Source of the DNA: Halocafeteria seosinensis
Lineage: Eukaryota > Sar > Bigyra > Bicosoecida
Reading direction: 5' to 3'
Length of the DNA stretch: 40,522 nt
NCBI GenBank assembly: GCA_001687465.1
Contig: LVLI01000074.1
Span: 1-40,522, forward strand
The notes under the pieces are model-generated. The model was given only the letters and a program-made list of their open reading frames with translations. It made no database searches and was not told where the DNA came from. Positions within the stretch are counted from its first letter, which is position 1, and every line of letters begins with the position of its first letter. Shown here piece by piece: positions 1 to 10,995 of the stretch. Position numbers and translations under genes: made by a program.

Positions 1-1643
1 AAGGTCTCCGGTAACGTCCAGGAAGTCCTCGCGGATCTTCCTCCCTAGACCGGATATCAACTCAACGTCGTGAGCATACGCTGAAGACCTGCCAGGGTCC
101 TGATCAGTGTAACGGAACTGGCTTTCCTGAAGGCGCTTACTTATTCTGGCAGCTGCCTTTTCTCGAAACGTCTGTTGCTGTTTGGGGGTTAACCAATGCG
201 TAAATTCTACATTACAAGCATCAACAGGTTCTTGATTTCCGTTTTTGCTTTGCGGAGCAGATGGTATACGGGCATAGGTCAACGCTTCGACAAGCCCCGC
301 TATTAGCATTTCCCCTGCAACCACCCCAAAATACATTGCAGGTCTAACTACGAAAGCAGCGGCGAGAACACCAACGCATACCTGGAAGCCATCCTGCATC
401 GTGTACTCGAATAAACTCGTTGAAGTCAACGTAGCAATGATAAACGGCGAGGGGTTGATCCATTTCATCAGTCAACGGTTTCCGACATAGATCGGCCGAA
501 AGACCACGAGTGAACAACTGAGTCTTCCCAGCTCCCCATCCTAGGGCCGCAACGGGACTGGTTAATGGAGTTTTGCGCCCAGAGCGAGGACCGTACACAC
601 TCATTATATTGCGAAGCGGCAAAATTTGGGCTTCTCGATTTTCGAACGAATATCCTCCAAAAAGTCCTAACTGTGTGGACCCTTCGCGCGGGTTGGATGC
701 AAGCCATTCCACTGCAAGCATACAGTAGGTCCCTAAACACGGTATGCTTTCGGAGCCCCTAAAATTTTCCAGGCAGGTAACTTACCAAATTGTGCGGTCC
801 CGAGAGGTGTTGGTGGTGTAGTAGTCTCTGCGTGACCAGGGGACACGGACACGGATAAGAAGGAGTGCTTTACATATCACATAGACGGAAGGTGGATAGC
901 GCCGACTGCCGTACATACCGATATATTTCTGGCTCTCTTCGAATGCAGCGGTACCTAACGTGGTGGCCTCTGGAACATTAAGCTGCCGGAAGAATGCTAT
1001 AGCTTTCTCTTCTGTGTCGAATGGAGCTTTTCCAAAGGCCACATTGAAGTCTTTTACAGTTTTCAGGCAAGAGTCGTGCTTGTCCCCCAAATAGTTCTTG
1101 AATTTTTCCAACCATTCGAGTAATGCTTTTTGACCTGCGGGTACTGCTGCCTCAAAGAAAGGGAGACATTGGATAGGTAAACCGAATGGGTTGTACGTAC
1201 ATGATATGCGGGAGTCACTTACCCTCGTTTTCCCCAATGGTTGAAGCGCGGGGATCTTGCCGCTGTCCATCATCCGAACTGCTTGACTGAGAAGTGAATG
1301 AGGACCGAAACAAGTTCTGCTGCACAAAGTTTAATCCTGTCTTTGGAATATTCAGCCTTTGGGGCCGACCGGCGAGGGATACATTCCAAACGGGAAGAAC
1401 GTTGGGTACAGGTGCCCCCTTGCTGCGGGTGTTCGCAGTCGTGGGCTTTCTTATTCCTCCAGGATTGGATGTCCATGTCCCTGTACCTCGGTTGGCATTT
1501 AGGTCTGTTCCAGAATAATGCCAGAGTCCATTCAAGACACCCCGTCTGTTTGGTCCAGCAGTGGACCGGAATTGAGTTTTGGCTTTACTTCCAAAGCCCA
1601 AGTCCGGACGACTCTGAAAGGCTCGTGCTAGCATGGGAAACAT
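1..1643 (-). CDS. Crinkler/RHS-like P-loop protein, copy 1, truncated by window edge
   Basis: This is the 5' part of a second copy of the gene at 3021-6740. Exons on the minus strand are 1643-1223, 1146-919, 827-786, 711-382 and 314 to below 1. All are in phase 1 at the junctions, as in the other copy. The start is the ATG at 1643 (MFPMLAR); no signal peptide or LFLAK-type header is visible. Exon 4 holds a Walker A-like GWGAGKT, preceded by Leu where the canonical motif has Gly or Ala. Exon 1 is 12 nt shorter than in copy 2 (421 against 433 nt), so the indels stay in frame. No stop or broken splice site is seen in the visible part, so it may be a working paralogue. The C-terminal half, with Walker B and the nuclease-like region, lies outside the window. 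Assignment to the Crinkler-RHS superfamily rests on the better-seen copy 2 and is moderate. Confidence 0.62.
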
Positions 1644-1764
1644 GGCAAAGCCGATTCTGTGTACGCGCGTATGTGGGTGGGTTCGTGGGTCCCCGCGAAA
1701 GAGTATTTTCGACGTGACTACAAACACAAATGAACGGAAACGCGCTGTTTGTGTTTTTCAATAC
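1..1764. repeat. Direct duplication, copy 1 (partial)
   Basis: This stretch matches 5073-6861 in the same orientation. Base 1 aligns with base 5073, so the unit continues beyond the left edge. The match ends at the shared string ttttcaatac just upstream of the Crinkler-like gene; beyond it the two flanks differ. Identity is very uneven. Only one difference is seen by eye in the first 314 nt, while substitutions and indels cluster around 880-1000 and 1200-1270. Confidence 0.95.
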
Positions 1765-2064
1765 AGTACACACGGCATTTAGTGTCACTTCACTATCGAT
1801 ACCAAAAGTACCTGTATGGGCGAAAAACTTTCATCTTTTTGCCATCTGTGTACAAGCACTACATATATATATAGACATGGAACGAGTTGTACCAGGTGAA
1901 CAAATACATGCTTTTTATTGCGCTCAAAGGGCTTTCCAAGTTTGCATTCGTTATCGAGATATAGGACCTTCCTAAGGCTTCCTTGGCCACAAAACGTCGT
2001 TCACAAAGCTCCAGGGGTGAAAATTTGTGCCCTTTGGTAAACTTGAGAGCCTGCGTGTCTAACG
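1765..2064. other. Intergenic, no gene seen
   Basis: About 300 nt upstream of Crinkler-like copy 1. It contains a short AT dinucleotide run near 1861-1872 and no convincing coding frame. It has no counterpart beside copy 2, where a retroelement begins directly at the end of the duplication. Confidence 0.5.
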
Positions 2065-2560
2065 GCACACACATATTTGTGACAGATAGCCCACCAGCCG
2101 GGGAGTTGACCACATCCTCTTAACGAGGACCGGTATGCGCCCGTGTTAAACAGCGACGGGTCGTTAGGTCGCTGTTCCTGACATGCGCCGCGAGGGAGGT
2201 TTTGTTCAGGAGGCCCCGGGGAGGTGCCATGCCTGCGGCAACGCTAACGGGCAGAATTCTCCACCGCCGTCAACTGTCAACTGTGTGTTGCTCCTACCGG
2301 AAGACGTGTCCGCTACAGGCTACGCTACGCCGTGTGAAGGGTGAACCCTACCCAGAACCGGTCCAACATCTTCACGTTGTGGCACATCAACGTGACTGAC
2401 TGTTTGGTGCAAAAGTACCGCATCTCCCTTGTTTCCCAGCGGGAGCCCGGTGCTTTCCTGGCAATTCTCTTGAGGAACTTGATTGCGTCTTCCCCGAAGC
2501 CTTCCGTCGCCTTCATCGCGAACTTGGTCTTCGGAAAGAGCCGGCAACTGCAGTATCACA
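2065..2560 (-). mobile_element. 5'-truncated retroelement copy A
   Basis: Read on the minus strand, this fragment ends in CTGTCACA followed by a TG-rich tail (plus strand cacacacatatttgtgacag). The same 3' end is found in the copies at 6862 and 39080. Internally, 2290-2560 matches 7527-7660 and 7770-7870, with broken frames encoding a GFxEDAxKFLKRIA motif. A fixed 3' end, variable 5' ends and a simple-sequence tail fit a non-LTR retrotransposon. No intact open frame remains. The short frame reading FWVGFTLHTA belongs to this remnant. Confidence 0.65.
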
Positions 2561-2772
2561 TCTGATCGAGGATTTAGAGTTATAATTTAACGTCCAAATT
2601 CGAAGAATCAAGAAATAAAATGGGGTGTGGTTTATATTCTGACACACAACTGCTTTTCACTCGGATGTCGTACGCCTTCGTTCACTACATGTGTCGCCCG
2701 GTCAAATGTACCAGTTTTGGGACATGTAGCTCGTTTAGGAAGTCCTGCTGCCATTTGAAATTTGTTTACCGA

Positions 2773-3003
2773 CTAAATTTCCTTTCTCGAATTCATAGCC
2801 GCGATGAAGTATCCATACTCAACCTTCACGCGATTCTGTATTTCACGTATAGTTACTTCTTGAGCTCTTAAAGTGTTGTGTTGCTTTACATATTGAACCA
2901 CGAGCTCGTGGTAAAGGCGAAGATCTTTCGGTGGTCGTCCGGTGCGGGAGCCTCGACAAACTTCTGCTTTGGTAGCACTCGAGCGTAAGAGTTCGCTAAT
3001 CAT
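2773..3003 (-). other. Small open frame downstream of the Crinkler-like gene, doubtful
   Basis: A 76-codon ATG frame starts 17 nt after the stop of the Crinkler-like gene, on the same strand. It contains TGRPPKDL, an AT-hook-like string, followed by a Gln/Lys-rich helical stretch. It could be a separate small gene, a frame-shifted remnant of a longer C terminus, or chance. No family is recognised. Between this frame and the retroelement fragment ending at 2560 nothing coding is seen. Confidence 0.2.
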
Positions 3004-3020
3004 TAGCGGCTCATCACCCG

Positions 3021-6000
3021 CTACACATTGACACTTGATTTTAACTTTAGAAGATCATTTCTTAGTGTCCGCAAGGCCTTTCGTTTCCCCTTACTCGTAT
3101 ACAGAGACCCCCCTTTGGCCTGTACTCTTCTTTCGAGCTCTTCACGAGCTTCGTCTTCGCTCGATGTACCTGCCATCTTTGAAAGTCGGTAGTCTGAGTA
3201 ATCGCTTATCTGTTCCGGTTTCCCTTTGTTGCTGTGGGTACTCCCATCCTGCTCAGTCAGTGTTTCGAGGTGAGCTAAAGCGGTCGTAAACTGTTGCGTG
3301 AGTTCCTTTCCCTCTTCAGGCGTTGTAATGCTGGCGGTGCGCAGAGCCAATGCGATGTTATAGTAAGTCTCAAGACTGTTGGCGACACTACGAGAATCCA
3401 TCACGTTGAAGGCGAGACCCATCTCCACCTGGTCGAGCATGACTATATAACAATCTTCTTGATGGTTATGCAGGCACCAAGCGTGTGGAATCTGCTCCAC
3501 CGTCCAGCCAGTTGGGATAGAATCCAGCTGACTAGCTCTGTGACACAAGCAAATCATTACTTTTTTGGTCCCTTCAGCTGCGTCTCTGAGGGACTTTGGA
3601 AATGCCTTATCAAACTCCACTAATATTTCGTTTATGTTAAGCGGGTCAACCTTATGCTTTATCTGAATACTAAGGAATAGCGGACGGAGATAGTAATAAA
3701 GGTCACCACTTGAAGAATTGTCCGATGGATAATATAGGACGTTGTTGCGGACATGTTTCCAGATAAACTCCCAATCTGTGCGTGTTACCTGCCTAATCTG
3801 CTGACTTCGTTTGAGGTACATAGCCGGCTCCAGCGATCTTATTACGTCTTGCTTCTCCTTTGGCCGTTTTTCAATTGAGGAAGTCCGACTCCCCTCATCC
3901 TCTTTTTTTGTGAATACAGGAAGCCTGGCCACACGTAAATCGTATGGGGAGTAGACAAGGGGTCCAACGTCGTCGAGAAATTTAGGTAAAGGGAAAACCG
4001 ACCTTAGGAATCGTTGTTCTGTGGGAAACGAATCCTCGAACAATCTCAAATGTAACAATTGAAACATTGCTTTCTCAAAGAATACACCATCGCTCGTCGA
4101 GCCTTTTGAACCCTGGATGCCCGGCTTCGAAATGCGCTGCAACAACCTGTCCATGTTGTCTTCAAAGCTGGACTGTGTCGACGTCAAGGGAGTGTCTCTT
4201 CGCGATCGGAAACAACTTGCCACAAATCGAATTTTGGCTAACAAGTGCTGCGCTCGAGGCGAGCTGTTGCCGGGGTTCCACACGTGGATACGCTTCCCTA
4301 ATGCAGCCGCGAGAATAGTTGGAAACCTTAGAGCAATTAAGTTTGCATCGCCATCGAAATCAATGTAGTAGTTAAACAACCGGCACCAATCAATAATATA
4401 CCGCGCCTCATTGGACGAGCGACTGAAAATGTCACCTTCAGCCATTCCTTCCGGAGCAGCACCACAAAAACCACCACTTTCATCCATCCTGTCCTCAGGA
4501 CGAAACCTCCGCCCCAACAATGACGCCACAGCAAGGTTCACAAAACAATTCATATAAGACTGGGCGACTCTATTTATTACACCAGCATAAGTTTGGATTT
4601 GCGGTAGAGAGCTGAGTCGGTTAACAGGATCCTCAAAGCCCTGAATACTATTCCTCTTAAAAACCATCGAAAACTGCTGCAAAGCCAAGTCCACGTACCG
4701 TGGGATACCTGCTGTCAAAACCCGTAGCGCCGATGCAAGAGAAGTATGATACGCAGGATCTATTTTTCCCTGGCATTGAATGACGTTCTTTATGTGGTCT
4801 TCATCCAAACTATTCAAATAAATAGTCTCTAACCAAGAGTCTTCGGGAGATCCCACAGGAAATTTACGAGTCTGAATATAATACCCACCCCTCGAGACTC
4901 GCAGCAAGTCAGGTAGCCTACCAATAGCTGACGGAATTATGCATCCCCCATGACTTAGATTATGAACCATATGCCACCATAAACATATAGCCACTGGACT
5001 TGCGTCCTTGTGCGCATTTTCACTCACCACGCAATTCAGTTCGTCGCAAACAATAGACACTCTGCAACCCATAAGGTCTCCGGTAACGTCCAGGAAGTCC
5101 TCGCGGATCTTCCTCCCTAGACCGGATATCAACTCAACGTCGTGAGCATACGCTGAAGACCTGCCAGGGTCCTGATCAGTGTAACGGAACTGGCTTTCCT
5201 GAAGGCGCTTACTTATTCTGGGAGCTGCCTTTTCTCGAAACGTCTGTTGCTGTTTGGGGGTTAACCAATGCGTAAATTCTACATTACAAGCATCAACAGG
5301 TTCTTGATTTCCGTTTTTGCTTTGCGGAGCAGATGGTATACGGGCATAGGTCAACGCTTCGACAAGCCCCGCTATTAGCATTTCCCCTGCAACCATCCCA
5401 AAATACATTGCAGGTCTAACTACGAAAGCAGCGGCGAGAACACCAACGCATACCTGGAAGCCATCCTGCATCGTGTACTCGAATAAACTCGTTGAAGTCA
5501 ACGTAGCAATGATAAACGGCGAGGGGTTGATCCATATCATCAGTCAACGGTTTCCGACATAGATCGGCCGAAAGACCACGAGTGAACAACTGAGTCTTCC
5601 CAGCTCCCCATCCTAGGGCCGCAACGGGACTGGTTAATGGAGTTTTGCGCCCAGAGCGAGGACCGTACACACTCATTATATTGCGAAGCCGCAAAATTTG
5701 GGCTTCTCGATTTTCGAACGAATTTCCTCCAAAAAGTCCTAACTGTGTGGACCCTTCGCGCGGGTTGGATGCAAGCCATTCCACTGCAAGCATACAGTAG
5801 TTCCCTAAAACACGGTATGCTTTCGGAGCCCCTAAATTTTCCAGGCAGGTAACTTACCAAATTGTGCGGTCCCGAGAGGTGTTGGTGGTGTAGTAGTCTC
5901 TGCGTGACCAGGGGACACGGACACGGATAAGAAGGAGTGCTTCACATATCACATATACGGATGAATGGTGGATAGCGTTTACTGCTCTACATACCTATAT

Positions 6001-6740
6001 AGTTCTGGCTCTCTCTGAACGCAGCGGCGCCTAAAACGATGTCCAGTGGAACGTTAAGCTGCCGGAAGAACCCTATAGCTTTCTCTTCTGTGTCGAACGG
6101 AGCTTTTCCAAAGGCCACATTGAAATCTTTTACAGTTTTCACGCAAGAGTCGTGCTTGTCCCCCAAATAGATCTTGTATTTTTCCAACCATTCGAGTAAT
6201 GCTTTGTGACCTGCGGGTACTGCTGCCTCAAAGAAAGGGAGACATTGGATAGGTAAACCGAATGGGTTGTACGCAACAGTTCCGTATGATATGCGGGGAT
6301 CACTTACCTGCAGTGGTTGAAGACTGTGTTTGGGCGGCGGGGTCTTCCGTTGCGTACTGGTGTCCATCATCCGAACTGCTTGGCTGAGAAGTAAATGAGG
6401 ACCGAAACAAGTTCTGCTGCACAAAGTTTAATCCTGTCTTTGGTATATTCAGCCTTTGGGGTCGACCGGCGAGGGATACATTCCAAACGGGAAGAACGTT
6501 GGGTACAGGTGCCCCCTTGCTGGGGGTGTTCGCAGTCGTGGGCTTTTTTGCTCCCCCAAGATTGGATGTCCATGTCCTTGTACCTCGGTTGGCATTTAGG
6601 TCTGTTCCAGAATATTGCCAGAGTCCATTCAAGACACCCCGTCTGTTTGGTCCAGCAGTGGACCGGAATTGAGTTTTGGCTTTACTTCGAAAGCCCAAGT
6701 CCGGACGACTCTGAAAGGCTCGTGCTAGCATGGGAAACAT
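3021..6740 (-). CDS. Crinkler/RHS-like P-loop NTPase with nuclease-like C-terminal region, copy 2
   Basis: Five exons: 6740-6308, 6222-5995, 5899-5858, 5783-5454 and 5386-3021. They give 1132 residues with all phases consistent. Seen: a Pro/Ser/Thr-rich N terminus without signal peptide; a Walker A-like GWGAGKT near residue 296 with Leu at the first Gly position; a Walker B-like SIVCDELN near residue 460; the string AGIPRYVDLAL, typical of the following NTPase helices; and near residue 915 an Asp then IQIKHK, like the D...QxK core of PD-(D/E)xK nucleases. Known: Crinkler effectors of oomycetes and RHS proteins of kinetoplastids share this NTPase-plus-nuclease plan and act in nuclei. Inferred: this is a member, as part of the proteome or as an effector-like protein. 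The N terminus lacks the LFLAK header, so secretion is not supported. An upstream exon is possible because a TTTGTAG acceptor-like site precedes the chosen ATG. An alternative is a related transposon-derived ATPase. Confidence 0.63.
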
Positions 6741-6861
6741 GGCAAAGCCGATTCTGTGTACGCGCGTATGTGGGTGGGTTCGTGGGTCCCCGCGAAAGAG
6801 TATTTTCGACGTGACTACAAACACAAATGAACGGAAACGCACTGTTTGTGTTTTTCAATAC
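5073..6861. repeat. Direct duplication, copy 2
   Basis: The complete visible partner of 1-1764, covering exons 1 to 4, part of exon 5 and the upstream flank of the Crinkler-like gene. The right border lies exactly where retroelement copy B begins (caatac then gcacgcacacacaaatg). This suggests that element took part in forming or trimming the duplication. Confidence 0.93.
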
Positions 6862-8640
6862 GCACGCACACACAAATGTGACAGATAGCCCACCGGCCGG
6901 GAAGTTGACCGCATCCTCTTAACGAGGAGCGGTATGCGCCCGTGTTAAGCAGCGACGGGCCCGCTGTTCCTGCAGCCTTGCTGAGGGAACACAGCACTGG
7001 TTAAGCTCAGGAGGCATCGGGGGAGGAGCCATGCCTGCGCCCACAATGTCAGAGGTACCGACAAGGCTCAGTCTGGCAGGAGAAGACCCTGAGCCTGCCA
7101 CAGCGGCGCCAACGCCAAGACCGGTTGCAGCAGCGCAAAACAGACGCTTCTTCACTTCTCCCCTCTTTTTTTAGTTAGTTATCTTGTATGCCCCAACTGT
7201 GGTTCATCAAATAGCCTACTGTGGAGGGTAAACTTTACCCGGCAAAGTTTTTTATCCGTTCAAAAAGCTTCTGGGGTGCTTGCACTGTGAGCTGAGACAC
7301 GATTATGAAGGTTGAAATCCTGCATTAATCATTGCTTAGACAATCATCGCAATGAGGGCATTGCATTACAATCGTAGCGGAAAATTTGGATACACAAACA
7401 TGCAACTTGAACGCTTTTTGTAATCAAATGCCCTTGGGTATTTCCCTTTGTTGAAGACTCGATTTATACCGAACCCACATATCGGTTATTCAACTCATAG
7501 TCGGCGTGTGTATTAGTATTACTCTTACCTGAAGACGTGTACGCTACAGACTACGCTACGCCGTGTGAGGGGTGAACCCTGGTCCAACATCTTCACGTGG
7601 TGGCGCATCAACGTGACTGGTTTGGCCGTCATCAACTTGCGGAAGTTCCGCATCTCCCTTGTTTCCCTTTAGTACTAGTGTGTATTATTTGTTGCCTAAC
7701 GGCTAAGTGGAGATGTAGTTGGGGGATCTTCACTCCGTCGAAGATCTCTCCAGGGGCCTCCTGCATTGTTTCCAGCGGAAGCCCAGTGCTTGCCTGGCAA
7801 TTCTCTTGAGAAACTTGGTTGCGTCTTCCACGAAGCCGCACGTCGCTTCTATCGCGAACGGAATAATTTCCGTGTGGTGGTCCCTCAAATGCCCGTATGT
7901 GTTGTCCGCTTCTGCCGCAATGCTGAGGAGTCTTCCCGCTGTCGTGACTGGTCTGTCTCCCGTGAGCGGGTTTGGCACTGCCACATCGACTTACAGTGTG
8001 CTCGTTGGGCCCTTTGCTACCAGGTCCATTACTGGCCTTGTCTCTCCTCCGTTTCGCGGCTCTATGAGCACCTCTCCCTCCACTGGCATTTGACTCATGC
8101 GGATGTAGTTCCCCAGTTCCACTGCTATCTTGTCATGACGGCGGATTCTTTGCGTGGCATCTCTTCCCCTTCTTTGACGCACCCCAGTGCGTGGTGCAGC
8201 ACCTCGTCGATCGGTCCTTCTCTACAGCATTCACCGGATGACCCCGTAAACAAGTTATTTTGGGGGAGCCTTAGGCGTAGGCGCAGTGCTACCATGTACT
8301 CGGCGTCGGTTAGCGTCCCTATCAGAGTCCGTGTAGGTACTCTCTGCAACACCTTGCCCAGATATTTTTGTAGCATCGGTTTGCTCCAGTAGCCTTTGTA
8401 GTGGCTCAGCGTCCCTTTCAGAGTCCGTGTAGGTACTCTCTGCAACATCTCTTGCCCAGGTATTTTTGAAACTTCGGTTTGCTCCAGTAGCCTTCGTAGT
8501 AGTGTGTATTATTCATGGCCTACCGGCTAAGCCTTCGTAGTTCGCATTCCGGCCGAAGTCCGATATTTCCTGTAGCGCGTTCTACGAGCACCTCTCTCTC
8601 TCTCCACTGGCATTTGAATCATGCAGACGTAGTTCCCCAG
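6862..8640 (-). mobile_element. Retroelement copy B, degraded and interrupted
   Basis: 6862-7150 is nearly identical to 39086-39365 and ends, on the minus strand, in CTGTCACATTTGTGTGTGCG. 7151-7520 has no match in the other copies and no gene. 7520-8640 resembles 39760-40350. Minus-strand frames are broken but show, in 5' to 3' order, LTDAEYMVALRLRLRLP, VEGEVLIEPR with a following RPVMDLV, and IPFAIEATCGF then FLKRIA. These recall the region after the reverse transcriptase in several non-LTR elements, where a HALxC/RPxxD endonuclease-like block is followed by an FLxRLA helix; this is from memory of the families. The copy lies between Crinkler-like copy 2 and the phospholipase gene, and is presumed dead. 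Confidence 0.62.
8313..8504. repeat. Two-unit tandem repeat, period about 96 nt
   Basis: The block starting gcgtccctatcagagtccgt at 8313 recurs at 8409 as gcgtccctttcagagtccgt, continuing through ggtttgctccagtagcc in both. The second unit carries a 3-nt insertion (tct) before cttgccc. It lies inside the degraded retroelement B. A further short echo (gtgtgtattatt followed by gcctaacggctaag or gcctaccggctaag) is found at about 7679 and 8501. Confidence 0.85.
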
Positions 8641-8753
8641 TTCCTAGTCGGCTACGTACGGAGAGAACAACAGTTTCCGAACATTCCGAACAAAACTAAA
8701 GGGAAGAAGTTAAGTGCGGGGCTGTGTCATATGAAAGAATTGTCACAGCTGCA

Positions 8754-8765
8754 GGATTGTCATTC
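8754..8765 (+). promoter_or_regulatory. Initiator-like motif GGATTGTCATTC before the phospholipase gene
   Basis: This 12-mer is identical to 26270-26281 upstream of the C45-like gene. It lies 48 nt before the ATG here and 53 nt before the ATG there. TCATTC resembles the initiator core known from oomycete promoters. Its role as a transcription start element is inferred. Confidence 0.4.
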
Positions 8766-8813
8766 ACCGTACAAACGACAATAGTTTTTCTGATCCAAAC
8801 CGAAACCTTAGTC

Positions 8814-10915
8814 ATGGAAATACGTTGGGGTGGTTGTATCGCTCTGCTTGTGGGGATTTGTATCCTTATACAGCCACTTTCGGCCGCCGGAATCGATACT
8901 CGGAAACAGGCTGCTCACGCTTTATTGAGGCCTTTTTCGAAGCACAAGAAGTTGGGAAGTGATGCGCAATATGTAAGCGCATCAGTTACGCAGGACAGAA
9001 ATGGGCGAAAATGCACCGTAAGTATGCAATGATGGATAAACGCCGCAAAGGCACTTCCTAGGATCATCTTCAACTGGGTCCTTCATTCATGTCAAGATTC
9101 ATTGTTTTCTCCTGCTACACAGATTACAAAGGGTGTTAACAAAGATACCGATGCCTATGGAGGATGGGATGATGCCATCGATAGCACTGGGTGGGGCTAT
9201 TTGAGCGTGAAAACTGGGTCTTCCTCTTCCGACCCCGAAGCTAAAGCCTATGCAGCAGGTTGTGTCGAGGGTTATTTGACCCCTACACGGATGGAGCAAT
9301 ACTGGGGGAATTATGCCCTCAATGAATATGGCCACAAAGGTCCCAGTGTTCGCCTCTTGGAATTCATAGAGCAACAGAAAGAGTTTGTGGAGAATCAAAT
9401 TGGGCGGAATAAACACAACGCCAATCTGTTTACGACATCAGAAAGCAAGTTTTGGGACTCGATGGCACTCATCATGGCCCAGTTCGATGGACTTTGCGAT
9501 GGCTACGCACAAGGAAGCATATCACCCATTCCCATGACTGAACTGGAATTGTACCTTCTCAATAGTGTGGGAGATCTTGAGGATCTCAACAATGTATTTC
9601 CCCGCAACGATTCGACACCGAAGATCTCTGGTATAAAGACCACACCGGCACCGCAGTGGACAGAAATGACTGATTGTTCTGGTCTGATCAAGGTTCTTCC
9701 TGATAATAGTGATATCGTGGTAGGCCATACCACATGGAGAGACTATTATGCAATGCTCCGCTCCTACAAGAGATATGATTTCGACTTTATGCACAATGGA
9801 GAAATCTCCATGTCTTCCTCTCCAGGTATGTTTCTTACATGTTATTCGCGAGTGTCCGAAAGTATATTTTAAAACCGTTAGCCGGTTTTCAGGCTTTCTC
9901 CATTCAAAGGACGATTTCTACGTTGTCCCTGGTATGGTCGTTTTGGAAACGACAAACTCGATATTCAACAAAACGCTCTATGATCGCTTGACTCCTTCAT
10001 GCGCTTTATCATGGCAACGAGCTGCTATAGGTGTGTGGCAAGCCGCTACACCCAAGGAATTCACCTCTCTGTTTTCCCTGTATAACTCTGGCACATACAA
10101 CAACCAATGGATGGCGATTCAGCTATCGCAATTTTCACCAGGGAAACCTGTTCCAGACAGTGACGTCTTTTGGATTATCGAACAAATCCCCGGCTACACA
10201 AAAAGTGCAGATGTCAGTGCAGTACTCCAAAAGCAGGGCTATTGGCCGAGTTACAATATTCCATACTTCAAAGAAGTGAGTGACGTATGAAGTAAAGAGC
10301 TAGAAATGGCGTATTGAAACTTTGTTTCTACTCAGATTTATACGATGAGTGGTTATGAGGAAATGTATAAGAAGCATGGTAACGATTTTTCTTATGAACA
10401 TTGTCCCAGTATGTAGCACAATTCTGATCGACGTGTTTTTCGTCCGACATAAGCATTGACTACAAATTTGCGGGAGCTAACATTTTCCGGAGAAATGAAA
10501 CTCAACTAGACTCGTTCACGAACGTGCAGTCTATTATGCGATACAACCATTACACAAGCGACCCGCTGTCGGACAATAACCCGATGAACGCTATTGCTTC
10601 GCGCGCAGATTTGATCAGGTAAGCGCGTGTGATGTCTGCGGTATCTTGGGACGTCGTGTAAACTTTAACGCTTTCTAATGCAGTGGCTCTCCAAAAGCGT
10701 TTGGCGGAGTAGACTCGAAAGTGGTATCCTTCACCTCCATACAGAAAGGACAACTAGGAGTGAAAGCGATTTCAGGCCCAACCGCGGTGTCGCAACCTCC
10801 GTTCTCCTTCAGCAATAGCGCAAACGGCACTTTCAGCAACGTCCCTCGAGCTGGAGTACCTGATACATGGAACTTCGATTGGGTCGAAACAACAGAGCAG
10901 TTGCCCACTATGTAG
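8814..10915 (+). CDS. Phospholipase B-like protein (laminin ancestor/PLBD family)
   Basis: Six exons: 8814-9017, 9123-9825, 9893-10275, 10336-10408, 10477-10618 and 10684-10915. They code for 578 residues, the usual length of the family. Residues 1-25 are a signal peptide (hydrophobic IALLVGICILIQPLSAAG). Family marks seen: CVEGYLT, then TDCSGLIKVLPDN with the expected N-terminal nucleophile Cys near residue 253, GHTTWRDY, YNNQWM, YWPSYNIPYF, and the C-terminal GGVDSKV and NFDW. Known: these are Ntn-hydrolase proteins of lysosomes or secretions. They mature by self-cleavage before the Cys and have amidase or weak phospholipase activity. The exon 5 acceptor (GGGAG) is the only poor splice site. 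The gene converges on the GH65 gene, with 80 nt between the stops. It starts 170 nt after the retroelement remnant. Confidence 0.95.
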
Positions 10916-10995
10916 TGTTGAAGGGGATGAGTCAAAGCGTTCAATTGACTCCGTATTCTTGTGAGCACACACTAATCAGCTGTTTCGTGTGCAAG

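Noticed and set aside
782-1327. Minus-strand open frame of 181 codons as its own gene
   Set aside because: It runs through exon 2 of Crinkler-like copy 1 and both flanking introns. The splice-consistent model explains it, and the same arrangement recurs at 5987-6424.
6862-7150. Reading the shared block TGTGACAG... as a long terminal repeat
   Set aside because: No copy has a second flanking repeat. There is no primer-binding site or polypurine tract, and all copies share only one end, which is followed by a TG-rich tail. A 3' end of a non-LTR element explains it better.
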